The notes under the pieces are model-generated. The model saw only the letters and a program-made list of their open reading frames with translations. It made no database searches and was not told the origin of the DNA. 64,000 nt of DNA, taken from the NCBI GenBank assembly GCA_027459485.1, contig DAIDIG010000004.1, positions 1 through 64,000 on the forward strand, in the 5' to 3' direction. The translations under genes were made by a program, and so were the position numbers. Shown in pieces: positions 25,497-34,596 of the stretch (within the stretch, counting starts at the first letter, position 1; every line of letters begins with the position of its first letter). The stretch is from Bdellovibrionales bacterium (GTDB lineage: Bacteria > Bdellovibrionota > Bdellovibrionia > Bdellovibrionales > UBA1609).

Positions 25497-27308
25497 CTAG
25501 TCGTCCACTTTCAAAATGGCCAAAAACGCGTCTTGCGGAACTTCGACCGTCCCCACCTGCTTCATGCGCTTTTTGCCTTCTTTTTGCTTTTCAAGAAGTT
25601 TGCGCTTTCTCGATATATCACCGCCATAACATTTTGCTGTCACGTCTTTTCTTAAAGCGCCTTGTGTTTCGCGCGCGACGATTTTGCCGCCGATAGCAGC
25701 TTGTATCGCGATCTGGAACTGCTGTTTTGGTATCAACTCTTTGAGCTTTTCGCACAGCTGGCGGCCTTTGCGCTCGGCCTGTGTGCGGTGAACAATGACC
25801 GAAAGTGCATCAACCGGCTCGCTGTTCAACAGAATATCCAGTTTCACGAGTTCCGACGGCTCAAAGCCGATGAGTTCGTACTCCATCGAGGCATAGCCTT
25901 TCGAAATGGATTTCAATTTGTCATAAAAATCCATGACGATTTCATTGAGCGGAATTTTGTATTCGATGATGACTTTTTTGTCAGTGATGTACTCCATTTT
26001 AATTTGAATGCCGCGCTTGTTCTCGCACAATTTCAGAAGCCCGCCGATGAATTCCGTCGGAGTGTGAATCGTCACTTTCACGATCGGTTCTTCGAGGTGC
26101 TCGATTTTCGAAATTTCAGGCAGGTCGGCGGGGTTTTCGAGTCTCATTTCTTGCCCGTCCGTTGTGAACACTTTGTACACAACCGATGGCGCCGTTGAAA
26201 TGAGATTCAAATTGAATTCGCGCTCGAGCCGTTCTTGCACGACTTCCATATGAAGCAAGCCGAGAAAGCCGCACCGATAACCGAACCCGAGAGCGTTCGA
26301 TTTTTCGGGCTCAAACGACAAACTTGAATCGTTCAGCGCGAGTTTTTGCAAAGCTTCTTTGAACGCCTCGTAATCGGATGTATCGACCGGAAAAATCCCC
26401 GAAAAAACCATCGGCTGAATGCGCTTAAAGCCGGCGAGCGGCTCCGTCGCTTGATCGTGCTTTACCGATTTGACGTGGGTGAGCGTATCGCCGACGCGCA
26501 CGTCGCGAATATCTTTGATGCCGCAAATGACAAAACCCACTTCGCCGGCATCAAGCGAATCAAGCTGCAACGCTTTCGGAGTGAACACGCCGAGGCGCAA
26601 AACTTCGTACTCTTTACCTGTATCCATAAATCGAACGCGATCACCTTTGCCGATCGCACCGTCAACCACACGGCATAAAACGACGACGCCTTGATACGAG
26701 TCAAACCACGAGTCGAACACAAGCGCGCGAAGGGCTTTCGAGCGATCGGCCTCGGGCGGTGGAATTTTATCGATCACGGCCTCCAAGATATCTTTAATGC
26801 CGATACGTTCTTTCGCCGAGGCGAGAATGGCGCCTTTCGCGTCGAGCCCGATCGCATCTTCGATTTGTTTTTTGACTCCATCAGGGTCGGCCGAAGGCAG
26901 ATCGATTTTGTTAATTACGATTTGAATTGCGAGGTCGTTTTCGAGCGCGAGATATACGTTGGCGAGCGTCTGCGCCTCAACCCCTTGGGCCGCATCGACC
27001 ACCAAAAGCGCACCCTCGCAAGCCGCCAGCGAGCGCGACACCTCATAAGCGAAATCGACGTGCCCGGGCGTGTCGATCAAATTGAGCTGGTACGTTTTGC
27101 CGTCGTTCGCTTTGTAATTGAGTCGAACTGTTTGAGCTTTGATGGTGATGCCGCGTTCGCGCTCGAGATCCATGTTGTCGAGAAACTGTTCTTTTTTCTC
27201 ACGCTCTGAAATTGCGCCCGTCTCGAGAAGTAAGCCATCGGCCAACGTCGATTTACCGTGGTCGATGTGCGCTATAATTGAAAAATTGCGAATAAGTTCC
27301 GGTTGCAT
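25497..27308 (-). CDS. lepA: Elongation factor 4 (LepA)
   Basis: A 603-aa ribosome-associated GTPase that back-translocates or remodels stalled ribosomes. G1 is in HIDHGKSTL (about residue 15), the effector region has [11 protein letters not shown]3 is DTPGHVDF (about 79), and G4 is [11 protein letters not shown] (about 132). The LepA-specific C-terminal domain is present ([20 protein letters not shown] and [25 protein letters not shown] as landmarks near 500-585). It leads the lepA-lepB-lepB-lepB run. Confidence 0.97.
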   Translation of the reverse strand: MQPELIRNFSIIAHIDHGKSTLADGLLLETGAISEREKKEQFLDNMDLERERGITIKAQTVRLNYKANDGKTYQLNLIDTPGHVDFAYEVSRSLAACEGALLVVDAAQGVEAQTLANVYLALENDLAIQIVINKIDLPSADPDGVKKQIEDAIGLDAKGAILASAKERIGIKDILEAVIDKIPPPEADRSKALRALVFDSWFDSYQGVVVLCRVVDGAIGKGDRVRFMDTGKEYEVLRLGVFTPKALQLDSLDAGEVGFVICGIKDIRDVRVGDTLTHVKSVKHDQATEPLAGFKRIQPMVFSGIFPVDTSDYEAFKEALQKLALNDSSLSFEPEKSNALGFGYRCGFLGLLHMEVVQERLEREFNLNLISTAPSVVYKVFTTDGQEMRLENPADLPEISKIEHLEEPIVKVTIHTPTEFIGGLLKLCENKRGIQIKMEYITDKKVIIEYKIPLNEIVMDFYDKLKSISKGYASMEYELIGFEPSELVKLDILLNSEPVDALSVIVHRTQAERKGRQLCEKLKELIPKQQFQIAIQAAIGGKIVARETQGALRKDVTAKCYGGDISRKRKLLEKQKEGKKRMKQVGTVEVPQDAFLAILKVDD

Positions 27309-27339
27309 AAGCCGTTCAGTGTAACAGGCAATTCAATGC

Positions 27340-27355
27340 ACGGCCAGCAGGCCGT
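27340..27355. terminator. Stem-loop between metK and lepA
   Basis: A perfect 6-bp stem (ACGGCC/GGCCGT) with a 4-nt loop lies in the 59-bp gap after the metK stop. No T-run follows on the minus strand, so it is not a classical Rho-independent terminator. It may act as an attenuating or mRNA-protecting hairpin. Confidence 0.35.
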
Positions 27356-27367
27356 TGTAAATGGCCA

Positions 27368-28522
27368 CTATTTCAACATCGACTTGAGAGCGTCGACTTT
27401 ATCTGTGCGCTCCCATGTGAATTCGGGCTCTGACCGGCCGAAATGCCCGTACGCCGCGGTTTTGTGATAGCGCGGTTTTAGCAAATCGAATTGTCGAATG
27501 ATGTCCGCCGGCTTGAGACTCCAGATCTCACGAACTGCACTTTGAAGTTTCGCGGGGTCGACCTTCGCCGTACCGTAATCGTTCACCATGACGCTCACTG
27601 GGTCGGCAACGCCGATGGCGTAAGCGAGTTGAACAAGGCAACGGTCAGCAAGACCTGCCGCCACGATATTCTTCGCGATATGGCGCGCGGCATAGGCGGC
27701 CGAGCGGTCTACCTTCGACGGGTCTTTACCCGAAAACGCGCCACCGCCGTGAGCACCGTGACCACCGTACGTATCAACGATGATCTTTCGGCCCGTTAAA
27801 CCGCAATCACCTTGCGGCCCGCCGACCACGAAACGGCCAGTCGGGTTGATATGAAATCTGGTTTTTTTATCGATTAAGCTTTTTGGTATAACTTTTAAAA
27901 TCAATTCTTCGGTGACATATGCCGCGATCTCATTTTGTTCGATATCCGGTGAATGTTGCGTCGAAAGAACAACTGTGTCGACACGGCTAACTTTGCCGTC
28001 GGTGTATTCGACGGTTACTTGGCTCTTCGCATCGGGCCTTAGCCAATTGACCTTGCCGCTTTTTCGGATGGTCGCAAGTTCCTTCACGAGTTTATGCGAA
28101 AGATCGATACTCAATGGCATGCTCTCGGCAGTTTCATTTATCGCATAGCCAAACATCAAGCCTTGGTCGCCGGCACCCTGCTCTTTATGGTCTCCGTCGT
28201 CGACCCCAAGAGCGATATCGGGGCTCTGCCGCCCGACCGCCGTAAACACGGCACAGTGTTGATAGTCAAAACCCTTGTCGACACTGTCATAACCGATTTC
28301 TTGAATGGTCTTTCGCGCCACCGATTGATAATCCACTTGCGTGCGTGAGGTGACTTCGCCGGCGATGACGACAAAGCCTGTGGAGATCAGCGTTTCGCAA
28401 GCGACCCGACTTTTAGGGTCAGATGCCAAGTGCGCATCCAATATGGCGTCGCTGATTTGATCGGCCACTTTGTCTGGGTGACCTTCTGATACGGATTCAC
28501 TGGTAAATAGATAATTTTTCAT
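27368..28522 (-). CDS. metK: S-adenosylmethionine synthetase
   Basis: A 384-aa enzyme that makes SAM from methionine and ATP. Seen are the N-terminal [19 protein letters not shown] with the ATP-binding His and metal site, the hexapeptide GAGDQG (about residue 117), and the P-loop-like [19 protein letters not shown] (about 255). Length and motifs fit the family throughout. It has its own promoter (28552-28580). No SAM-binding riboswitch could be fitted in the short leader. Confidence 0.97.
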   Translation of the reverse strand: MKNYLFTSESVSEGHPDKVADQISDAILDAHLASDPKSRVACETLISTGFVVIAGEVTSRTQVDYQSVARKTIQEIGYDSVDKGFDYQHCAVFTAVGRQSPDIALGVDDGDHKEQGAGDQGLMFGYAINETAESMPLSIDLSHKLVKELATIRKSGKVNWLRPDAKSQVTVEYTDGKVSRVDTVVLSTQHSPDIEQNEIAAYVTEELILKVIPKSLIDKKTRFHINPTGRFVVGGPQGDCGLTGRKIIVDTYGGHGAHGGGAFSGKDPSKVDRSAAYAARHIAKNIVAAGLADRCLVQLAYAIGVADPVSVMVNDYGTAKVDPAKLQSAVREIWSLKPADIIRQFDLLKPRYHKTAAYGHFGRSEPEFTWERTDKVDALKSMLK

Positions 28523-28541
28523 GACGCAATCCCCACGTATA

Positions 28542-28580
28542 GAGTGAGCACTCCATACCGGGGACCACGCTTTACGTCAA
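28542..28580 (-). promoter_or_regulatory. metK promoter with adjacent inverted repeat
   Basis: Minus strand: -35 TTGACG (28580-28575), 17-nt spacer, -10 TATGGA (28557-28552). Overlapping the start-site side is the inverted repeat GAGTG-CT-CACTC (28553-28542), which could be an operator or a 5' hairpin. The expected leader is only about 25 nt. Confidence 0.5.
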
Positions 28581-28597
28581 TCGGGAATTGTGCGGTT

Positions 28598-28966
28598 TTA
28601 AGCCGATCGGCTCGTGCGGCTGTTGGCCTCCAAAATAAGCTGATCGTCAAGAAATCCCGCCGAAGAATTCTCGTAGGAGTGGTGATGTTTCAACTTGTCT
28701 TTTTCGCGCTCCATCTGGCGCTCAATACGTTTCACACACATGTCGAGAGACACGTAAAAACTGTCAGATCGAAAATGGGCTCGAAACTCTCCGTTCAAAC
28801 CATGAATGTAAACTTCGGCGCAGCAATTGTGCCGCTCCTCACTAAACGTCACATGCACCGTCACCGGTTTTATCGCGTAACGCTCGACTTTATCAAAACG
28901 CGCCTGAACGTACTCGACGAGAGCCGGCGAGTGATCAATGGTTTTGAACTTGATGTCGTATTTCAT
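28598..28966 (-). CDS. hpf: Ribosome hibernation-promoting factor (short HPF/RaiA type)
   Basis: A 122-aa protein of the short HPF family, which binds the 30S decoding centre in starvation. The N-terminus MKYDIKFKTIDHSPALVEYV fits the beta-alpha-beta-beta-beta-alpha fold, with CVKRIERQMEREKDKLKHHH as the final basic helix. There is no long C-terminal dimerisation domain. The ATG at 28966 is fixed by AAAGGAG 8 nt upstream; the reading frame extends further upstream without a credible ribosome site. In many proteobacteria hpf sits directly behind rpoN; here it is 5.6 kb away. Confidence 0.9.
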   Translation of the reverse strand: MKYDIKFKTIDHSPALVEYVQARFDKVERYAIKPVTVHVTFSEERHNCCAEVYIHGLNGEFRAHFRSDSFYVSLDMCVKRIERQMEREKDKLKHHHSYENSSAGFLDDQLILEANSRTSRSA

Positions 28967-29372
28967 AGTAGAGACTCCTTTCGTACCGTTTTGAGACCAA
29001 ACGTACCTCGAACCAAACACCATTCTAGTCCCGCCCCTCGGTGCCCACAAATGACGGTCTCATAAAGGAGCAAATTTTGTCGTGGATGGCTAAAATTTCA
29101 TGCGCCTTCTGTGCGAAAATGAATCCGCGCCAGATGAAATAATGCGTCTAATTTTTTGGCATAAAAATTGATTTTAGCTATGATAAATGCGCGGCGTGAC
29201 GGCTCTAAAATCGGCACTTTATGCAAACACGACAAGATTTATGTTTAAAAATCGCGCGCTGCTGTGTTTACTCGTTTTTAAGTAAACATACATTTAATAA
29301 ATGCTTGTTTTGGCGCGGCAAAAAGCAATACAGAAACTTATAATTTTACATAAAATTCCGATAAGTACAATT
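28967..29372. other. 406-bp intergenic region between hpf and the NHL lipoprotein gene
   Basis: A non-coding divergent region, AT-rich toward the plus-strand gene. An 8-bp inverted pair TGAGACC (28992-28998) and GGTCTCA (29055-29061) lies near hpf about 57 bp apart. A weak hpf promoter candidate (TAGAAT, about 29020-29025) is possible. A TTGGCATAAAAATTGAT segment (29156-29172, plus) is only a partial sigma-54-like match, lacking the -12 GC. No RNA gene was recognised. Confidence 0.5.
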
Positions 29373-31964
29373 ATGGGCAAGCGGCACGTTTTACTGTTAG
29401 CTCTATCGCTTTTGTTAGCCAGTACAATCGGCTGCGGAAAAGTCTGGGTTCAGATAAATATGAAATCAATGCCAGGCTCTGGCGGTAGCAGCGGCGGCGG
29501 CGGTGGCGGTGTAACACAAATTTATCGATCAGTCGGCCCAGGCAATACCTCTGCACTAGCTAGCGGAGCAGCAAACGCCATGACAATTTCGGGGACGACG
29601 GCGACGTTTGCGTCGCCTTTGCCCAACAACATTGGCGTCGGCGATGCAGTTGTTTACGGCAGCAGCTCTGACATCGCATTTATTGCAGGTCGTACATCAA
29701 GCACTCAGTACACGCTGCAATCGCCAACCGGCGGCACTCCGACCGCAGCGAGCAGCGATACGACCTGGTCCGTCTATCGCGCCTACACAAGTCTCGCGAA
29801 TGCCTTGGCCGGCAACTCATCAACGAATGGCAACTCGAGCATTCCGGCAGGCTTGCGTGGGTTTGATACATTTAGCGCCAACAACAACCTCGTCACAAAC
29901 AACGTCATCTGGAATGTTGCGTGCTATGCCGACGGCACTGATACAACGGGAGCCAACACGGCCGGGTGGACAACAGGTTCCACAAACTATTTGAAAATTT
30001 ATACCCCGTACCTTTCGACAGAAGTCGGCGTCTCACAACGGCATAGCGGTTCGTGGAACTCAGGCGGCTACGAGCTTGATGCATCAGGCGTCGATTACGA
30101 TATCAACATTGAGGTGAATTCGATTCGAATTGAAGGATTGAAACTCGGTGGTTCGTACGCGGGTTGTGCTGGAATTTGTTTTGATGATCCTGGCACTGGA
30201 ATCACCGGAACAGGTGACACCTACATAAATGATAACATTATAGATGTCCCGCAGAGCACCGATTGGCCGGCTGGAATATACATCGCGTCGGTCCCCACCA
30301 ATCTCACCGGCAATGTTTATCTTTACAACAACATCGTATTTATGCCCCTCGGTCCTTCGCCTACTTATACTCAAAATGGGATCGCTGACAATGATCCATC
30401 TCGTACTTCCACTTACGCTGCCAATATTTATGCCGATAACAATACTGTTGTAGGAGAATTTGGCTGTGGGTTTTGCATAAAAGACGGCAACGAGAATAAT
30501 TTTATTTTGAAAAACAATATTGTACAGGACACAGGTTCAACAACCGCGTACTTCACTTATAATATCTTCGGTGCCGGCAGCGATTACAACATTTCAAGCG
30601 ATGCCACCACAACAGGCGGCGCGCATGACATAACGAACGCCACCGTCGCTTTCGCCGATGCTCCGAGCGATAATTTTCTTCTCGCACCAACCGATGCCGT
30701 GGCCCAAGACGCGGGCACTAATCTCTCGAGTGATCCGAATTTGCCATTTAACTCAGACATTGCAGGCATCACGCGAGGTCAAGGCTCGGGGTGGGATATT
30801 GGCGCGGGCGAGGCTGTTCCGTCGTCGAGTAACGCAACCGAGATGACGGCGCTTACGCTAAGTAATTCGACGACTAGCCTTGTAGCGACAGCACTTTTCA
30901 GCGGCGACAGTAACGCCAACAACTCGGCGACGATTTATTATTGCGATAATACGGCGTCACCAGGTTGCTCTGCATTAGCCGGCTCAAGCGCATCAATGAC
31001 TCGAACGAGCGAAACGGCCACTGAGGCAGGCAACTTCACGGCAACCGTCACGGGGCTTACGACCGGCGACATTTATAATGTGACAATCGTAGTCTCTGAC
31101 TCCGATGGAGTAAGTAATAATGATTTATATGGAAAAATCACAGTCGGTACGCAATATACGTACGTGGCTGACGAAGGCAATAACCGTATTGAAGTCTTTT
31201 CTCTCAGCGGCTCCTATCAATCGCAATTCGGCAGCGGCATTCTTTCTCAACCCACGAGCGTCGCTTTTGACTCTACTGGAAATATTTGGGTTACCGATTC
31301 AAACCACAACCAAATTGCAAAGTTTAACTCAGCTGGCGGTTACATTGCTTCCTACGGAAGTTTGGGCTCAGGCAATGGCCAATTCAGTAGTCCTAACAAT
31401 CTGGCAATCAATTCGGCTGATGAAATTTACGTTGCTGATTACAGCAATTATCGGATTGAAGTATTTAACTCGTCCGGAAACTATTTGTTTAAATTCGGTT
31501 CGAAAGGCACCGGCAACGGCCAGTTCGAATCGCTATCGGGAGTCGCGATTGACTATGCCGGCAACATCTATGCCAGCGACGCTTCAAATAACAATATTCA
31601 AGTTTTTAATTACCTTGGCAAATACCTGAAAACGATCGGAACTTCAGGAGCTGGCAATGGGCAGTTCGACTATCCAACTGGCATTACCTTTGACCCGTTG
31701 GAAAATGTGTATGTCTCCGACAATGTGAACACTAGAGTACAGGTCCTTGATTCACAGGGTAGTTACTTATCGCAATTCACATACGCGGGCGCTTCCGCCT
31801 ATGACAATGTCTCATTTGACTCAGCCGGCAACATTTATCTCGATGACCAAAATAATGATAAGATATTCGTGTTCAACGCCGCCGACACCTATCAATACAG
31901 TATCGGTAGCGCCGGTACAGGAAATGGTCAATTGACCCAGCCAATGTACGTAAAAATTCACTAG
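29373..31964 (+). CDS. Surface lipoprotein with beta-helix, FN3-like and NHL six-bladed propeller domains
   Basis: A large (863 aa) lipoprotein. The signal peptide ends in the good lipobox STIGC (about residue 21), followed by a Gly/Ser linker (GGSSGGGGGG). Residues about 95-470 have the repeating short-strand, Asn/Asp/Gly-rich pattern of a right-handed parallel beta-helix. Residues about 487-590 resemble an immunoglobulin/FN3 module. Residues about 592-863 form six NHL repeats (e.g. YVADEGNNRIEVF, YVADYSNYRIEVF, GNGQF between blades), with N- and C-terminal strands able to close the ring. Carbohydrate or protein binding at the cell surface is inferred. An upstream ATG (29301) is possible, but the signal peptide begins at 29373. 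Confidence 0.85.
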   Translation: MGKRHVLLLALSLLLASTIGCGKVWVQINMKSMPGSGGSSGGGGGGVTQIYRSVGPGNTSALASGAANAMTISGTTATFASPLPNNIGVGDAVVYGSSSDIAFIAGRTSSTQYTLQSPTGGTPTAASSDTTWSVYRAYTSLANALAGNSSTNGNSSIPAGLRGFDTFSANNNLVTNNVIWNVACYADGTDTTGANTAGWTTGSTNYLKIYTPYLSTEVGVSQRHSGSWNSGGYELDASGVDYDINIEVNSIRIEGLKLGGSYAGCAGICFDDPGTGITGTGDTYINDNIIDVPQSTDWPAGIYIASVPTNLTGNVYLYNNIVFMPLGPSPTYTQNGIADNDPSRTSTYAANIYADNNTVVGEFGCGFCIKDGNENNFILKNNIVQDTGSTTAYFTYNIFGAGSDYNISSDATTTGGAHDITNATVAFADAPSDNFLLAPTDAVAQDAGTNLSSDPNLPFNSDIAGITRGQGSGWDIGAGEAVPSSSNATEMTALTLSNSTTSLVATALFSGDSNANNSATIYYCDNTASPGCSALAGSSASMTRTSETATEAGNFTATVTGLTTGDIYNVTIVVSDSDGVSNNDLYGKITVGTQYTYVADEGNNRIEVFSLSGSYQSQFGSGILSQPTSVAFDSTGNIWVTDSNHNQIAKFNSAGGYIASYGSLGSGNGQFSSPNNLAINSADEIYVADYSNYRIEVFNSSGNYLFKFGSKGTGNGQFESLSGVAIDYAGNIYASDASNNNIQVFNYLGKYLKTIGTSGAGNGQFDYPTGITFDPLENVYVSDNVNTRVQVLDSQGSYLSQFTYAGASAYDNVSFDSAGNIYLDDQNNDKIFVFNAADTYQYSIGSAGTGNGQLTQPMYVKIH

Positions 31965-31989
31965 CTCGCGTGCGCATCACGGGTTCTCA

Positions 31990-34254
31990 TCATGGCTGCA
32001 CAAACGGCGTTCCGGCCTCGAAGCGCGCCCGAGCCGGCAATGCCGAACAAGTTCCGCTGCTGCAGCCGGCTGGCCCAGTCTGAATCGGTTGAGCCTCTGT
32101 GGGCGTCACCCACGGCCACGGGTAGCCGCTGCCGGCATTGAAGAACGCCGGTTTACTTGATAAATAAAACGAGTTTGGAAGCGAATGATCGGCTGTATTT
32201 GAGTCCCACAAAACAGAATTATTTACATAATCAAAGTTGCCGTGACGAAAAATATACGACCCTTTGATACCATTAAGGTAAGGGTCTTGGCCTCCGGGGC
32301 CTTCGTTCCATCCAATCATAAAAATTCGATTTGCGTTCCAATCGCCTTGATACGTCCAGCCGTTAGCCGCTGTTGTCTTGCCCGAAGTACCGAGGGCGTT
32401 ACCGACAAAAGCAAACCAATAATTGTAGGCTGACGGCCCCGCGGCGCGCAACGGCCCGGGCGCCGTCGGCGTGCAAGACGAAGCGCCATTCCCGCAAGCA
32501 TAACCGACACCAGTAAAATCATTTACGAGTTTATTGTTGGATGGGTCAGTGAACGGCGTTCGCAACCCGGAGCCGTGGTTTCGAAAATAAGTCATGTACA
32601 TCGAGTTGCCGTGGGTGTGGTCGTTATCCAGATTGTCGGCCCAATTGCCCTCAAACAAAACATGGTGTGGGCCAGAGTAGTGACTCGCATTGAGCCCCAT
32701 ATCGACCCAATAGTCGCCGATACCGGATTCGGCATCGTACATCGAGTCATCAATGTCACTGTAAGAGATAACGGACCCCGCGCCACCGGCTCTTGCGACC
32801 ATGCCTTTGCCGGCAAAAGCGGTGATGCTGTTAGTGATAAGAATTTCGGTCGAGGCATTATCAAGAGCAATGGGGTATTCGCCGCCGTTGTTGACGGAAT
32901 CCCAACAATTATGGACATAGTCTGTGTTGAGTTCACTGCGGACGGAGTATTCAACATTTATACCGCCGCCGTACCAGCCGCCGACATCGACATCCTTGAG
33001 CCAGCAGTACGCGCAGAATTCCATCTCGATGCCTCCATTCGCTGCACGAAGGACCGAGAGATTCTCAACGCCGGCACTTTGAAGAAACGAGATCGGCGAA
33101 CCCGTACCCGACTGATTTGCGTAGAGGCCTGGGTACACCTGAGCATTGTGACCGCCACTCTTTCGAAAGCCAATGGTGAGAGGATCGTCAAATGTCAGCG
33201 TGCATGCCGTACCCGGGCATGGGCCACTACCAATCGAACCGATTCGGTGTAATTCGGCGGTCGGCCTGTCACAGTACGAATGCCAGCAACCGACTGAGTT
33301 AGCCTGATAAGGAAATTCGGTCGGACCAAAATCCCAGCTGCCGCCATTACTTTGGGCTTTCGCCCACATTACACGTCCGGTGGCGGGGCTGCCTGATGGA
33401 CTTAGCCAATCGGACGACGCCCATACACTACCGTATCCAGTCCACTGGTTCAAAGGATCGGCAATCCACTGAGCACCTGAAGCCTCATCGATCAATACCC
33501 ACTCACCAACCGAAAAGCTCTTAGTATTTGCAACCTGTATTGTCGTTTGGCCCTGAAAAGCATCAGCATTTAATGCGACCGCTCCGCATCCCGTGCCGAG
33601 ATCACCGCCCGCGCTGCCACATTGAGCCCAACTGTAATTGTAGTCGGGTGAAACCGGTGCGACCAAGATCACAGAAGGCCCGCCATTGGGGCACGCAACT
33701 TGAGTCGTGCCCGAACCGCACATGCCACCTGTGTAGGCGACAGCACCGTCTGACACACTTATAGATGTTTGACAATAAGGTGAGCTCTTGCCGCCGCAGT
33801 CACCTGTTCCGCGCAAGACAATTCCTTTTGAAACTTGAATGGGTAAATCGGCGAGGTGAACCGTGAAGGCGCCGGCGCCGAGTTGCACGACCTGACCGAC
33901 TGGGCAGTTGTTGATCGCGTTTTGAATGTTATTGAAATCATCTTTGCCGTTGCCGAGCGGGTTAACTGTCGCGCAAATTGTCGTGCGATTCGTTGGGATG
34001 CCTCCCAAAGTAAGAAGGCCGGCGTTCTTCCAATTTGCATAAGCGTCGTCGTAAGCCGGGAGTACTCCGGCGGTCGGGTCCGATGGATTTGTGCCCGATA
34101 CCGAGATGCTTGTTGATGATTGCGTGGCGGCGCCGGTTACGGCTTTGAACCCACCAGAACAATTGTTGAAGCACAATACGATTGATGAGAGCAAAGCAAG
34201 TTGTGCTATCGTACGGCGATTTTTACTCTGATAAAAGCTTTCAAGATTATTCAT
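31990..34254 (-). CDS. Parallel beta-helix lipoprotein (pectin-lyase-like fold)
   Basis: A 754-aa exported protein. The N-terminus has a signal sequence ending in a lipobox-like CFNNC at about residues 28-32, again with a polar -1 residue. Residues about 100-125 (NNIQNAINNCPVGQVVQLGAG) match the start of pectate-lyase/GH55-like beta-helices, and NSITAFAGKGMV and NYWFAFVGNALG fall in the helix coils. Many Cys residues suggest disulfides. No catalytic set for a specific lyase or hydrolase could be identified, so substrate binding or cleavage is open. It converges on the NHL lipoprotein gene (25 bp between stops) and follows a small lipoprotein by 15 nt. Confidence 0.8.
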   Translation of the reverse strand: MNNLESFYQSKNRRTIAQLALLSSIVLCFNNCSGGFKAVTGAATQSSTSISVSGTNPSDPTAGVLPAYDDAYANWKNAGLLTLGGIPTNRTTICATVNPLGNGKDDFNNIQNAINNCPVGQVVQLGAGAFTVHLADLPIQVSKGIVLRGTGDCGGKSSPYCQTSISVSDGAVAYTGGMCGSGTTQVACPNGGPSVILVAPVSPDYNYSWAQCGSAGGDLGTGCGAVALNADAFQGQTTIQVANTKSFSVGEWVLIDEASGAQWIADPLNQWTGYGSVWASSDWLSPSGSPATGRVMWAKAQSNGGSWDFGPTEFPYQANSVGCWHSYCDRPTAELHRIGSIGSGPCPGTACTLTFDDPLTIGFRKSGGHNAQVYPGLYANQSGTGSPISFLQSAGVENLSVLRAANGGIEMEFCAYCWLKDVDVGGWYGGGINVEYSVRSELNTDYVHNCWDSVNNGGEYPIALDNASTEILITNSITAFAGKGMVARAGGAGSVISYSDIDDSMYDAESGIGDYWVDMGLNASHYSGPHHVLFEGNWADNLDNDHTHGNSMYMTYFRNHGSGLRTPFTDPSNNKLVNDFTGVGYACGNGASSCTPTAPGPLRAAGPSAYNYWFAFVGNALGTSGKTTAANGWTYQGDWNANRIFMIGWNEGPGGQDPYLNGIKGSYIFRHGNFDYVNNSVLWDSNTADHSLPNSFYLSSKPAFFNAGSGYPWPWVTPTEAQPIQTGPAGCSSGTCSALPARARFEAGTPFVQP

Positions 34255-34269
34255 TCTTCAAACCCCTTA

Positions 34270-34467
34270 TCAGTCGCAGCGTGGAGTTTTACTGCCAAAC
34301 TCCGGCTTTAAAATCCTTACCGTAAACTCTTGGGTTGCAAGGCTGCTAGAGCCGGATGATGAAAGTCCGCTCGAGCAGAATTGAAATGAAAGAATGAGAA
34401 GTGTCGAAGCCCTTAACAGTGTTGCTGTTTTAGTCAGATTGAAACCACTCATTCCGCATATAATCAT
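34270..34467 (-). CDS. Small putative lipoprotein, 65 aa
   Basis: A short reading frame with coding character: a good ribosome site (GGGGGTG) 6 nt before the ATG at 34467, a hydrophobic segment (LLRASTLLILSFQF) and a Cys followed by Ser/Gly-rich SSGLSSSGSSS. This gives a plausible signal peptide II substrate with an odd -1 Phe. The mature peptide would be only about 35 aa. It lies directly upstream of the beta-helix lipoprotein gene in the same direction and may be its operon partner. It could instead be a remnant of a larger gene. Confidence 0.45.
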   Translation of the reverse strand: MIICGMSGFNLTKTATLLRASTLLILSFQFCSSGLSSSGSSSLATQEFTVRILKPEFGSKTPRCD

Positions 34468-34596
34468 GCGCGCACCCCCAATAACTATCGACTGCAATGG
34501 GCGTACCCTTTTGTGTATTAATATTGGACGGCGGGTGGTTTCTTTGAAATAAGTGTTTACCAACTGTCCGGTAAACGAAGCCGATCTCTAGTCCGC

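Noticed and set aside
28523-28597. SAM-sensing riboswitch in front of metK
   Set aside because: The leader after the predicted start site is only about 25 nt. It holds one small inverted repeat and cannot form a known SAM-I, SAM-II or SAM/SAH fold.
29156-29172. Sigma-54 promoter TTGGCATAAAAATTGAT upstream of the NHL lipoprotein gene
   Set aside because: The -24 part fits but the invariant GC at -12 reads GA, and the distance to the gene (about 200 nt) adds no support.
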